Shown: positions 51,203 to 58,272 of the stretch, in pieces
How positions within the stretch are numbered: the stretch's first letter is position 1
Layout: each line of letters opens with the position of its first letter
Virus record (IMG/VR): IMGVR_UViG_3300030508_000018
Location: 1-64,000 of that record
Source of the DNA: a virus
DNA: 64,000 nt
Reading direction: 5' to 3' (one strand)
The notes under the pieces: model-generated
Database searches by the model: none
Told to the model about the DNA's origin: nothing
Seen by the model: the letters and a program-made list of their open reading frames with translations, nothing else
Translations under genes and position numbers: made by a program

Positions 51203-52777
51203 ATGACCACAGAAAATAATGATAGTCCGATCGTCCATAATTTACATTCAGAACACCTTCATGTAAAGACAGGCGTCGTCGTTAATCAAGAGCAACCTCT
51301 AATCGCTCCTGACATTCAAACTACATATCCTGTTACTGAGAATGCTTCCGTGACTGAACCTATTCCTACAGATGAAAAACAAGAAGTCGCAGGGGAAAAT
51401 AAACCTAACACAATTCAAGAATACGAAACTTCTTTTCCTTTAACTGAAAAAGATAAGAATGAAGATGCTCTTTTAGCACTTCCTTCCGATACGCAAGATA
51501 AAATAAACGAAGCAATTAATAATCTTCCAAACGTTTCTATTGAGGGAACTAAAACAGGAGATCGTTGGATTGAAACAATCGACGCTGCTCGTTTCGCTGT
51601 ACCGTACAATGACTGGTTTGCTAATACTGTAAATCGCTCAGAAAGCTACTTCCGACAAGTTGTTGAATCTGAAAAAACAAAGCTTAATGCTGCGTCGCCT
51701 AAGTTCAATGATAAAAGCACTGTACTCACTGGAGAAGCAGCTGTCCACCGTGTACGCGCGTTACTTGGCATTGGCAGCGTTATTCAAATACCGTTATGGC
51801 ATTCTGGTTTTTGGATTACACTAAAAGCACCAACTGAAGGAATGTTGCTAGAACTTAGCCGTCGTTTATCTGAAGAAAAGATTACGTTAGGTCGTCAAAC
51901 TTATGGTTTGGCGTTTGCTAATACTTCTTCATTCTTTACCGGTTGGTTAATGGATTTTGCTATTGCAAACATTTACGACAAGACACTCAAGTCGGATATC
52001 AGTGAAGCAGAAATGAGAACGTTTATTTCATGTCTTGATATTCCTACTATCGCATGGGGCATAGCTTGTGTTATATGGCCTCAAGGGTTTTTGTATGCGC
52101 GTTCTGTGATGGATCAGGAAAGCGAACCAAACAAAGTTATTAAAGAACGTTTAAACCTCACTAAACTACTATGGACAGATACAAGCGCGTTATCACCATG
52201 GCAGGTTGCACACATGGCACAGCGTCACGGTAACACAATGACAAGAGAAGCGCTTACTCGTTATCGCGATGAATTCACTCGTGGTAAAGGACGAAATATT
52301 AAACTGACTGAAGAATTAGAGATGACGTTACGTGTGCCAAACATGGACCAATATTTACAATCCGGTCAAAAATGGATTAATAACATTGTTACAATGGTTG
52401 ATAACGCATTTGCTTTACCGCCTAATGAAGGTGTTAGAGATCAGTACATTTTAAATCAAGGTAAAGCAACAAACATGCGGCAGTTTGCGCATTTCGTTGA
52501 ATCTATATCGCCTGGTAATGGCATTATTCAGGATGCTGAAACAATTGATATCACAATCGATGCTCTGACATCCAGCGATGAAGTTCGTGATAATTATTTT
52601 AAAGGCATTCGTTCTTTTACTGAAGATTCTACTATATCTGTTGTTGCTATTCCAGCTACAGAAAAGACAGATAAATCAAATCTTCCACGTTTCCCACATC
52701 TGTTGCCGTTAGATGTGTTATCCGTGTTTTTTATCCTGCTCGTGCAGAAAGTACAACAGATAGAGAGTCGGGCATAA
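51203..52777 (+). CDS. Baseplate/assembly-type protein, possible frameshift into next gene
   Basis: 524 residues. The first ~110 are extended and acidic. Then come helical and mixed domains (AAVHRVRALLGIGSVIQIPL; LLELSRRLSEEKITLGRQTY; RHGNTMTREALTRYRDEFTR). The end is PRFPHLLPLDVLSVF. At the run of six Ts (52727-52732) a -1 shift would continue as YPARAESTTDRESGITHDPE into the next gene, which makes a better-looking end than FILLVQKVQQIESRA. Role in tail or baseplate assembly is inference from neighbours. Confidence 0.6.
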   Translation: MTTENNDSPIVHNLHSEHLHVKTGVVVNQEQPLIAPDIQTTYPVTENASVTEPIPTDEKQEVAGENKPNTIQEYETSFPLTEKDKNEDALLALPSDTQDKINEAINNLPNVSIEGTKTGDRWIETIDAARFAVPYNDWFANTVNRSESYFRQVVESEKTKLNAASPKFNDKSTVLTGEAAVHRVRALLGIGSVIQIPLWHSGFWITLKAPTEGMLLELSRRLSEEKITLGRQTYGLAFANTSSFFTGWLMDFAIANIYDKTLKSDISEAEMRTFISCLDIPTIAWGIACVIWPQGFLYARSVMDQESEPNKVIKERLNLTKLLWTDTSALSPWQVAHMAQRHGNTMTREALTRYRDEFTRGKGRNIKLTEELEMTLRVPNMDQYLQSGQKWINNIVTMVDNAFALPPNEGVRDQYILNQGKATNMRQFAHFVESISPGNGIIQDAETIDITIDALTSSDEVRDNYFKGIRSFTEDSTISVVAIPATEKTDKSNLPRFPHLLPLDVLSVFFILLVQKVQQIESRA

Positions 52778-52797
52778 CGCACGACCCTGAGATTCAT

Positions 52798-53205
52798 GTG
52801 GCATACCCAGCGTTTGGTGAAAAGTTTACTATAACAGAAGTATTAACTGATCTGTTAAAAACAGCGCCTATTTTATGTCCATCAGATGTAGCGATTTTAT
52901 TAAGAGATCGTTACGAAACGACGTATGGAATCTTCAATCATGAACAATTGATTGAAGAAAAACCATTAGCGTTGGTGGCTATGCAATGGAGTGAAAACTC
53001 CACGCTGGGTTGTACACTGTACGAGCGAATAGAGCAATTTAAAGAATTTGATGTTGGTAAACATTTCAACATTAGTATTAAAGATTTTTTTGATTTACCA
53101 AGTGATGTTTGTAGAAAACTAATTGAGGTAAGTAAAAAGAGTCAAGGCGCAACAGAAACAGCTGCCCAAGAAGTTTTAAAAGACTTAGAGAACAGTATAA
53201 AATAA
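52798..53205 (+). CDS. Assembly-type protein; may be the C-terminus of a frameshift product
   Basis: 135 residues from a GTG at 52798 (VAYPAFGEKFTITEVLTDLL). The same frame is open back to about 52677 and reads FYPARAESTTDRESGITHDP just upstream, without a good start. It may be expressed alone from GTG (GAG upstream) or as a -1 frameshift extension of the 524-aa protein. Helical; no motif recognised. Confidence 0.55.
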   Translation: MAYPAFGEKFTITEVLTDLLKTAPILCPSDVAILLRDRYETTYGIFNHEQLIEEKPLALVAMQWSENSTLGCTLYERIEQFKEFDVGKHFNISIKDFFDLPSDVCRKLIEVSKKSQGATETAAQEVLKDLENSIK

Positions 53206-53243
53206 ATGTATTTGTTTATCCACCATAGCTCGAAAGGAATATC

Positions 53244-53456
53244 ATGTTTGGATTCATTGGTTTAATTGTTGTTTTAGTAATTGCTTATTTTGCTTATCGT
53301 ATTTATACCGGCAAATCAACAGCTGCGGAAGTAGCCGCTGAAGTAACAGCAGATGTAACTAAAACCGTTGACGCTACAGCTGATGCTGTAAGTGATGTAA
53401 AAGCCGTAGTGTCGGTAGCAGAAGCTGTAAGTCCGTCTACGACATCTAATAATTAA
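53244..53456 (+). CDS. Small N-anchored membrane protein
   Basis: 70 residues. One transmembrane helix at about 4-20 (FIGLIVVLVIAYFAYRIY), then an A/V/T/D-rich helical tail (AEVAAEVTADVTKTVDATAD). Start behind AAAGGAATATC. Similar in plan to the 127-aa protein at 53.9 kb, which also pairs an N-terminal helix with a low-complexity tail. Confidence 0.65.
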   Translation: MFGFIGLIVVLVIAYFAYRIYTGKSTAAEVAAEVTADVTKTVDATADAVSDVKAVVSVAEAVSPSTTSNN

Positions 53457-53460
53457 CATC

Positions 53461-53844
53461 ATGGTTAAGCATGGTGTGGCTCCATTTCTAGAATGCAGTT
53501 CTCGTGGAGACAAACGTTTCTCTGCTTTCTATGCGCGATTACGCCCTTATGGCGGTAAATGCATAGAAGAGATTTACCAAGCTGCAAAAGTATTTGACGA
53601 TGGAGAAACTGGGTTAACTCCTAAACTTGCTAAAGAGAAACAAAAAACGTGTAAAGTCGTTAATCTGTCAGAGGTTCGTGTCTTGTATTCAAAACTATGG
53701 GGTATGTATATTGATAGAGATCCTATCTTGTTAGAAGTGTTGGTTAATGCTAGTGGATTATCTGATATGTTTGGTCAGGAAGGGCATGTTTGTCAAGCGA
53801 CAGAACTTTTTAGAATAAGAAATGCTAGTATGTCTTATAGTTGA
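53461..53844 (+). CDS. Conserved phage/mobile-element protein
   Basis: 127 residues with the pattern RGDKRFSAFYARLRPYGGKC, IEEIYQAAKVFDDGETGL, LLEVLVNASGLSDMFGQEGH, CQATELFRIRN. I recognise this as a recurring phage and plasmid protein pattern with no function I can name. The ATG has no clear ribosome site and is 4 nt after the previous stop, so translation is probably coupled. Confidence 0.65.
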   Translation: MVKHGVAPFLECSSRGDKRFSAFYARLRPYGGKCIEEIYQAAKVFDDGETGLTPKLAKEKQKTCKVVNLSEVRVLYSKLWGMYIDRDPILLEVLVNASGLSDMFGQEGHVCQATELFRIRNASMSYS

Positions 53845-53893
53845 TATTTTATGAAGTACCCTGTAGTTAATTGATTTTGAAAAGGAAACAAAA

Positions 53894-54277
53894 ATGTTCA
53901 CTCCGTTAGATATTGCTTTGTTTATTGTTATTGCTGTACTGGTTATCTACATTCTATTGCAACATGTGACGGCATTCAAGACCGCTGTTACTACTGTTCT
54001 AGCAGATGCAAAAACAGACATTGCTGTTTTGCAAAAAGATTTGGAAGCTGTTAAAACTTCTACTCTCAATGAGCTTACTAGTATCAAAGGTAAGTTGAGT
54101 TCTTCTGCGCCTCAAGCAGCACCGGTCGCTGCCCCGGTAGTGCCTGCTACACCGGTCCCTGTAGCTGCTCCAGTATCTGCTGGTGATACTGTAGCTCCTA
54201 TCGCTCAAGCAGCTCCTGTGACCCCGCCTGCACCTACTGCTGTCGTTCCTGCTGCAGTTGTACCGGCTGCGCAATAA
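53894..54277 (+). CDS. Membrane-anchored protein with P/A-rich tail
   Basis: 127 residues. A strong transmembrane helix at about 6-24 (DIALFIVIAVLVIYILLQHV), a helical coiled-coil-like section (KTDIAVLQKDLEAVKTSTLN), then about 55 residues of P/A/V repeats (APVAAPVVPATPVPVAAP). Start behind AAAAGGAAACAAAA. It would sit in the host membrane with an extended tail, similar in style to spanin-like or envelope proteins, but no lipobox is seen. Confidence 0.65.
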   Translation: MFTPLDIALFIVIAVLVIYILLQHVTAFKTAVTTVLADAKTDIAVLQKDLEAVKTSTLNELTSIKGKLSSSAPQAAPVAAPVVPATPVPVAAPVSAGDTVAPIAQAAPVTPPAPTAVVPAAVVPAAQ

Positions 54278-54291
54278 AGTGTAAGAACTAC

Positions 54292-54325
54292 AAATGCCAA
54301 ATGGGATAAAACCTGTTTGGCATTT
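54292..54325 (+). terminator. Terminator of the plus cluster
   Basis: AAATGCCAAA pairs with TTTGGCATTT (plus an inner GGG..ACC contact); the tail reads ATGCCGTTATAAT. It ends the 50.5-54.3 kb plus-strand unit. Confidence 0.75.
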
Positions 54326-54361
54326 ATGCCGTTATAATAAACAAAAAAAATAAGGCATAAA

Positions 54362-54387
54362 GCCAGAGGAGTTTTATCTCCTCTGGC
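54362..54387 (-). terminator. Terminator of the minus accessory module
   Basis: GCCAGAGGA pairs with TCCTCTGGC around an 8-nt loop; the minus tail reads TTTATGCCTTATTTTTTTT. It follows the gene ending at 54410. Confidence 0.8.
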
Positions 54388-54409
54388 AATACATCTCACC
54401 GATATCGCA

Positions 54410-54748
54410 TTACTTCACGGTATCAAATCCAACCCTGGTCAACGCAAGGTGGATGTCGTCCATGTCACTAGGAGTCATGTCTATTCCATTAAAAACCGTT
54501 GACAACTTAAGCTTCAGACTGTCTGGACATTCAGGAAGAGCAGCGAACGTGCACATAAACATGTACATCCATTCAAGTGACGCCAGATCAAATTCCTTTC
54601 CTTTGATCTTAGCAGACAATTTAATGGTTGACACCTTACGCGCCGTATCCACTACCTTACCAATGCCTAACATTTCTTCCGCTTCACCAAGTGTCAGAGA
54701 AGCACCCTTTATCGATATGCAGATTTCAAGCAAAAGGCACGTCAACAA
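54410..54748 (-). CDS. C-terminal part of a possibly frameshifted gene
   Basis: 112 residues from a TTG at 54748 with no ribosome site. Text ISIKGASLTLGEAEEMLGIG, then KLKLSTVFNGIDMTPSDMDD. It overlaps the end of the 249-aa gene in the +1 frame: there PFA-TGA reads on here as EICISIKGASL. So it is either coupled by the overlap or part of one protein made through a +1 shift. Function unknown. Confidence 0.5.
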   Translation of the reverse strand: MLTCLLLEICISIKGASLTLGEAEEMLGIGKVVDTARKVSTIKLSAKIKGKEFDLASLEWMYMFMCTFAALPECPDSLKLKLSTVFNGIDMTPSDMDDIHLALTRVGFDTVK

Positions 54749-55475
54749 CAGCTTCAGCTTCAGTTGCGCGCGGTGGCTGATTCGTATTACCAGATATAAA
54801 CATTGGTGAAATGGGCATCACTTTACCATTGTCCACAACATTTGAAGCTATACCTGTTGACGGTGTTGGTACTATCACTGGTACTAAAGGAGACGATACC
54901 GGTACAACGTGGTTAACCGTGCGACGTGTCGTTTGTTTTGGCATTGGTGGATTACCCTTTAACGAATACATCAACACATGTTTACCATTTCTTCCTTTCT
55001 CACCAGGAACACGGGTTAGCCAACCTTTGCCACCGTCGTATAATGCGGACATCGCTGACCTCACAGCATCTGCGCTAAGACCAACGTCAGCGGTTAGTAT
55101 TCCGATCTCGTCAGCGCTCAATGGTGAAAGCGCTTTCAATATCTTCCAAACGGCCACGTTAGTGCAGTCGAACTTCGACAAAGGTAATTCGGCTTCGTTG
55201 GTGACGAATGACTCTGTCGCTGCGGTAATGAACTTTGCATTGTGATCGTCAAATTCATTCACTGCGTCAACAGTAATGCTAGCAGGCATCAGGTCAAGAT
55301 AGAGTGAAGATGGAATAGTGGTGGTTCCATCTTCACTCACCGTCATTGCTGATTTAATTCTATCGCGCATTAGCAAAATCGTTGACGGTGCTGGTGCTGG
55401 TTCAACAATTGCAACAGGAGGGTTATTTTCCTTACCTGGTTTCGCCGGAACCTTCTTCGGCCAAGGGCTGTTCAA
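54726..55475 (-). CDS. Winged-helix-like protein, middle of an interrupted gene
   Basis: 249 residues from a TTG at 55475 lacking a ribosome site. P/A/V-rich start (PVAIVEPAPAPSTILLMRDR), then a helical domain at about 95-175 (ILKALSPLSADEIGILTADV, LSADAVRSAMSALYDGGKGW, LTRVPGEKGRNGKHVLMYSL) with a winged-helix pattern. The P/K-rich start continues that of the 55629 gene in the next frame. Probably one protein with frameshifts at both ends. Confidence 0.55.
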   Translation of the reverse strand: MNSPWPKKVPAKPGKENNPPVAIVEPAPAPSTILLMRDRIKSAMTVSEDGTTTIPSSLYLDLMPASITVDAVNEFDDHNAKFITAATESFVTNEAELPLSKFDCTNVAVWKILKALSPLSADEIGILTADVGLSADAVRSAMSALYDGGKGWLTRVPGEKGRNGKHVLMYSLKGNPPMPKQTTRRTVNHVVPVSSPLVPVIVPTPSTGIASNVVDNGKVMPISPMFISGNTNQPPRATEAEAVVDVPFA

Positions 55476-55629
55476 CCCTAGTGAGCGTAAATCTAGGCTT
55501 AGCTGGAACGACAGACGATGACAATGAGTTCATACTTTCTCCATTTTCTTCAGTTGTGACAACACTACCTAGTAACAAACTACCCAGTGCAGAAAATTCT
55601 GTGACTTTCCTTTTCTTATGTAAAGACAT
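55432..55629 (-). CDS. N-terminal part of the interrupted winged-helix gene
   Basis: 65 residues from the ATG at 55629 behind GGAGAAGTAGAA. MSLHKKRKVTEFSALGSLLL, then SSSVVPAKPRFTLTRVEQP and stop. The +1 frame gives PWPKKVPAKPGKENNPP, continuing the P/K-rich linker into the 249-aa frame. The ribosome site here and its absence at 55475 support a single interrupted gene. Confidence 0.55.
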   Translation of the reverse strand: MSLHKKRKVTEFSALGSLLLGSVVTTEENGESMNSLSSSVVPAKPRFTLTRVEQPLAEEGSGETR

Positions 55630-55670
55630 TTCTACTTCTCCTTTTTTATACACGGTATAAAAGCACACTC

Positions 55671-55699
55671 ACTGACCCGCTACTCCTATACGGATCAGT
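55671..55699 (-). terminator. Hairpin element with ACTCCTATAC loop, second copy
   Basis: ACTGACCCG faces CGGATCAGT; the one mismatch becomes a U-G pair only in minus-strand RNA, so it is transcribed from that strand. The loop holds ACTCCTATAC, and the flanks GCACACTCA and AATTACTCTT match the element at 34.85 kb. Confidence 0.6.
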
Positions 55700-55708
55700 A
55701 AATTACTC

Positions 55709-56104
55709 TTAAAATAAACCATCGACATAGTTGTGGTCACATTCGACCATGTATGAATGATGACAATCAGAACACAACATCCCGTTCCCACGATTAGGCA
55801 TTGTCGGTGCATGACATTGAGGGCAGACAGGTGAATCTTTCTCATCCCCAGGAATTCTTGAATCCCCACGCTGATACATTTGTGGAAATCCATATTCATT
55901 GGCGTCCTCGTAAAATTCATATTCGCCACCAAAACGCGCAGTTTCTCTTTCAGCATCCATTTCAGCATCGAGATCGGCACAATGAATGTCGTCCATACGT
56001 TTTTCTTCTGGGGTCACTGTGTCAGTCGAACCTATGAGTTCTGCTTTTAGTTCAACATCTTCGTCTAGCGCGTAACGTATTTCGTCACGATTTAACTTAC
56101 CCAT
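55709..56104 (-). CDS. Zinc-ribbon hypothetical protein
   Basis: 131 residues from the ATG at 56104 (MGKLNRDEIRYALDEDVELK; AAGGAG upstream; an ATG 3 nt earlier is also possible). Acidic first two thirds, then PVCPQCHAPTMPNRGNGMLC and SDCHHS: two C-x2-C pairs forming a zinc ribbon. It may bind nucleic acid or protein. Confidence 0.6.
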   Translation of the reverse strand: MGKLNRDEIRYALDEDVELKAELIGSTDTVTPEEKRMDDIHCADLDAEMDAERETARFGGEYEFYEDANEYGFPQMYQRGDSRIPGDEKDSPVCPQCHAPTMPNRGNGMLCSDCHHSYMVECDHNYVDGLF

Positions 56105-56333
56105 CATTTCTCCTTTCGATAGTATCTGGAATATAAGAAGTAATTGCAATAAAATTCAAAACAGGACGAAATAATCCTTTACCGTTATACTGCTCAATTC
56201 TTTCGACCTTATCGAGATCGTGTAGAACCAAATAATTCTTTTGGTCTTGAACCACAATTGTTACAGTTTCATTTTTTTGCAGACTGTCAGAATAAGCTAA
56301 GTCCACAATCGCTTTCAGTTCCGTTAAAGTCAT
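56097..56333 (-). CDS. Small hypothetical protein
   Basis: 78 residues (MTLTELKAIVDLAYSDSLQK...) with an N-terminal helix and a beta core (NETVTIVVQDQKNYLVLHDL). Overlaps the zinc-ribbon gene start by a few nt. Start behind AAAGGAAAATATA. No motif recognised. Confidence 0.6.
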   Translation of the reverse strand: MTLTELKAIVDLAYSDSLQKNETVTIVVQDQKNYLVLHDLDKVERIEQYNGKGLFRPVLNFIAITSYIPDTIERRNDG

Positions 56334-56357
56334 TATATTTTCCTTTCATTAAAAACA

Positions 56358-56570
56358 TTATCGAAACAGGGTGCGATATCCAGAATCAACAGGCAGTGAA
56401 AGATATGAGCTAGCGAGTTTACTATCTGGTTTAGCGTGAATTATATTTCTAACAAATCCACCAGCTTCTTTTAAAGACCAACTTGTCTCGCCACGAACAA
56501 ATTTAACAGCCTCGTGGCATTGCATTTCTGAAGCAAGTTCCTTCAACGTCTGAATATCTTCGTCAGTCAT
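56358..56570 (-). CDS. Small protein like the ribosomal L7/L12 C-terminal domain
   Basis: 70 residues. The stretch CHEAVKFVRGETSWSLKEAG, then GFVRNI, resembles the IKxVRExTGxGLKEAKxFV pattern of the L7/L12 C-terminal fold. Phage proteins with this pattern are common and unassigned. Start behind GGAGAGGGTAGC. It follows the interrupted gene at 56.6-57.3 kb. Confidence 0.6.
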   Translation of the reverse strand: MTDEDIQTLKELASEMQCHEAVKFVRGETSWSLKEAGGFVRNIIHAKPDSKLASSYLSLPVDSGYRTLFR

Positions 56571-56585
56571 AAAGCTACCCTCTCC

Positions 56586-56790
56586 TTAATAGTCTTCTGG
56601 TTTTGATGAAAGAAATGCTGTTTGTTCTTCAGAGCTACTAAGCGTAAGAGATTCTACGCCTGGTTTATTTTTGCTCTCAACAAATCATCGAGCGACGAAG
56701 CGATGCTGAGCTTCGTTAATTGCTTCGGCCCGCATTGCTTCATCGCATATTTGTTTGTTCCTTTGATATTCTTCACGCTGCTGCGACGTC
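56586..56790 (-). pseudogene. C-terminal end of the 57.3 kb gene, out of frame and with TGA
   Basis: In the +1 frame relative to the gene above, the text continues: SQQREEYQRNKQICDEAMRA, EAINEAQHRFVAR, then TGA (56685-56687). It goes on in that same frame as FVESKNKPGVESLTLSSSEE, QTAFLSSKPEDY, to TAA right at the next ribosome site. So one frameshift and one in-frame TGA interrupt the 3' end of the gene. Confidence 0.5.
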
Positions 56791-57306
56791 TCGATATTCC
56801 TGCATCTTAATATCTTCTTTAGCAAACTTATCCCGAAGTAGATCGCCAAGCGACATTGGTTTGGCATCAGACATCTCATCAATGACTTGTTTATCCCCTG
56901 GTAAAGGTTCTTCTGCGCCTTGTTCCTGTTCCAAGTCAAATGCATCGAGAATCTCTTCAGACATCGGAATATAATCTGCCATCCGATCAGCGTAACGCTG
57001 CGCTGCGCGTTGAGTCTTAAAAAGCCCATCACGCGAACACACAGGCATTACATTCCCTGGTGATTTTATCCCATACTGTTCCAGCCATGGAAAATAGAGG
57101 CCGTTCCGTTCCCCGTCAATTACTTGACTGCAACCAAACATCCATGGATCTCCTGGTAAATCTGGAAACGGACGTGTAAGAATAACCAATCGAGACGGTT
57201 CTTTTACAAATACTTCACCATCACCGTTGATATAAACTGGCACTTCCCAGAATATCTTTCCATTCTTGATATCCTTTATTTTTACTGCACCTGATTTTGA
57301 TGACAT
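56773..57306 (-). CDS. Hypothetical protein, 3' end interrupted
   Basis: 177 residues from the ATG at 57306 behind GGGAGGAATAAA (a longer frame has no ribosome site). Beta-rich N-terminus (KNGKIFWEVPVYINGDGEVF), then a helical part (RAAQRYADRMADYIPMSEEI). It ends MQEYRDVAAA at TGA, but the +1 frame continues (see the next segment). MQEYRD is shared with the interrupted gene at 36.2-36.9 kb, a possible distant duplicate. Confidence 0.6.
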   Translation of the reverse strand: MSSKSGAVKIKDIKNGKIFWEVPVYINGDGEVFVKEPSRLVILTRPFPDLPGDPWMFGCSQVIDGERNGLYFPWLEQYGIKSPGNVMPVCSRDGLFKTQRAAQRYADRMADYIPMSEEILDAFDLEQEQGAEEPLPGDKQVIDEMSDAKPMSLGDLLRDKFAKEDIKMQEYRDVAAA

Positions 57307-57307
57307 T

Positions 57308-57524
57308 TTATTCCTCCCTATTAGAAAGTTTCGGAGTTGGAGTTTCCATTTCCAAAGCATCCTTATCTTTTTGACGACTTTCACGATGTTTCATCATTTC
57401 ACCAAACGTCATCGACTCCTTTTTCTGTTCAGCATAAAGTTCTTGAGTGCGGTAAAGCACCAGTTGAGGTTAATACCTGACCTGGGTATTTACATCCTGT
57501 CACTAACACATACTTCTTTGTCAT
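57308..57524 (-). pseudogene. Small gene with apparent +1 frameshift
   Basis: The ATG at 57524 (behind AGGAGAATACC) gives MTKKYVLVTGCKYPGQVLTS, TGALPHSRTLC, then TGA (57429-57431). The +1 frame gives VLYRTQELYAEQKKESMTFG, EMMKHRESRQKDKDALEM to TAA at 57308, next to the following ribosome site. A single ~70-residue protein with one extra base is the likely native form. Confidence 0.5.
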
Positions 57525-57533
57525 GGTATTCTC

Positions 57534-58031
57534 CTATCTGATTAATCCGTGTTTTGTTAACCACTCAACAAACTCCGGGTGTTTAGTAATAAGGTCAATA
57601 TTAGTTTTAATGCTCAAGCTTGCAAGACGTATATCCCCACTGCTGATGAATGCGTATAGTTCATCCAAACACAATCGAACGTTTTTGTCTGTCTTTACGT
57701 CCTTTATCAGTTGAGAAAACTGCGTACCCTTTATGGCATAAACACGCGCCAGTTTATTATGGTACTCTTTTCTCATTTCATCCGACGCAGTATAAAGATT
57801 AATATCGTCGTCAGTGTTATAGCCTGTATTGAGATCAGATCCACAACCAAGAAGAACGTCTGCGCTATTAAGACTGTCTAACTCAATGACTGGTGAAGAT
57901 AGACTATTAGCTCCACCTACCCAGACTTCTGATGGTTCGCCTTTAACTGTAGTCTCAGGCCAATCTTTGAGTATTTCTTTCAGCTTAGTTATGGTTAAAC
58001 AACCGCCGAACTCTGAAGTAGTTAAATGCAT
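57534..58031 (-). CDS. Hypothetical phage protein
   Basis: 165 residues (MHLTTSEFGGCLTITKLKEI...). The N-terminal part (KLKEILKDWPETTVKGEPSE, VWVGGANSLSSPVIELDSLN) resembles small phage proteins of unknown function. Helical C-terminus with KHPEFVEWLTKHGL. TAG-free frame, TAA/TGA region follows. No role assigned. Confidence 0.6.
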   Translation of the reverse strand: MHLTTSEFGGCLTITKLKEILKDWPETTVKGEPSEVWVGGANSLSSPVIELDSLNSADVLLGCGSDLNTGYNTDDDINLYTASDEMRKEYHNKLARVYAIKGTQFSQLIKDVKTDKNVRLCLDELYAFISSGDIRLASLSIKTNIDLITKHPEFVEWLTKHGLIR

Positions 58032-58059
58032 GTCATTTTCCTATGCGCGTAAACGTATA

Positions 58060-58263
58060 TTACAATTTATCATCAGCGTTTGATAACCAGTGTTCGTAGC
58101 CGCCGAAACCAAAATGTTCCTGCGATAAAACTCCTGCACTATTACTTACTTTAAACTTGATTTTATTTTTCTCAAGTAAGTTTGCAATTTCTGAAACTGT
58201 AGGCCCGTCACAGGCGGTTTCGGCGACATTGTCTGTTCCTTTAAATCGAATGATGTACAGCAT
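58060..58263 (-). CDS. Small hypothetical protein
   Basis: 67 residues (MLYIIRFKGTDNVAETACDG...), alpha/beta pattern (VSEIANLLEKNKIKFKVSNS). Start behind AGGAGATCAAC. No family recognised. Confidence 0.6.
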   Translation of the reverse strand: MLYIIRFKGTDNVAETACDGPTVSEIANLLEKNKIKFKVSNSAGVLSQEHFGFGGYEHWLSNADDKL

Positions 58264-58272
58264 GTTGATCTC

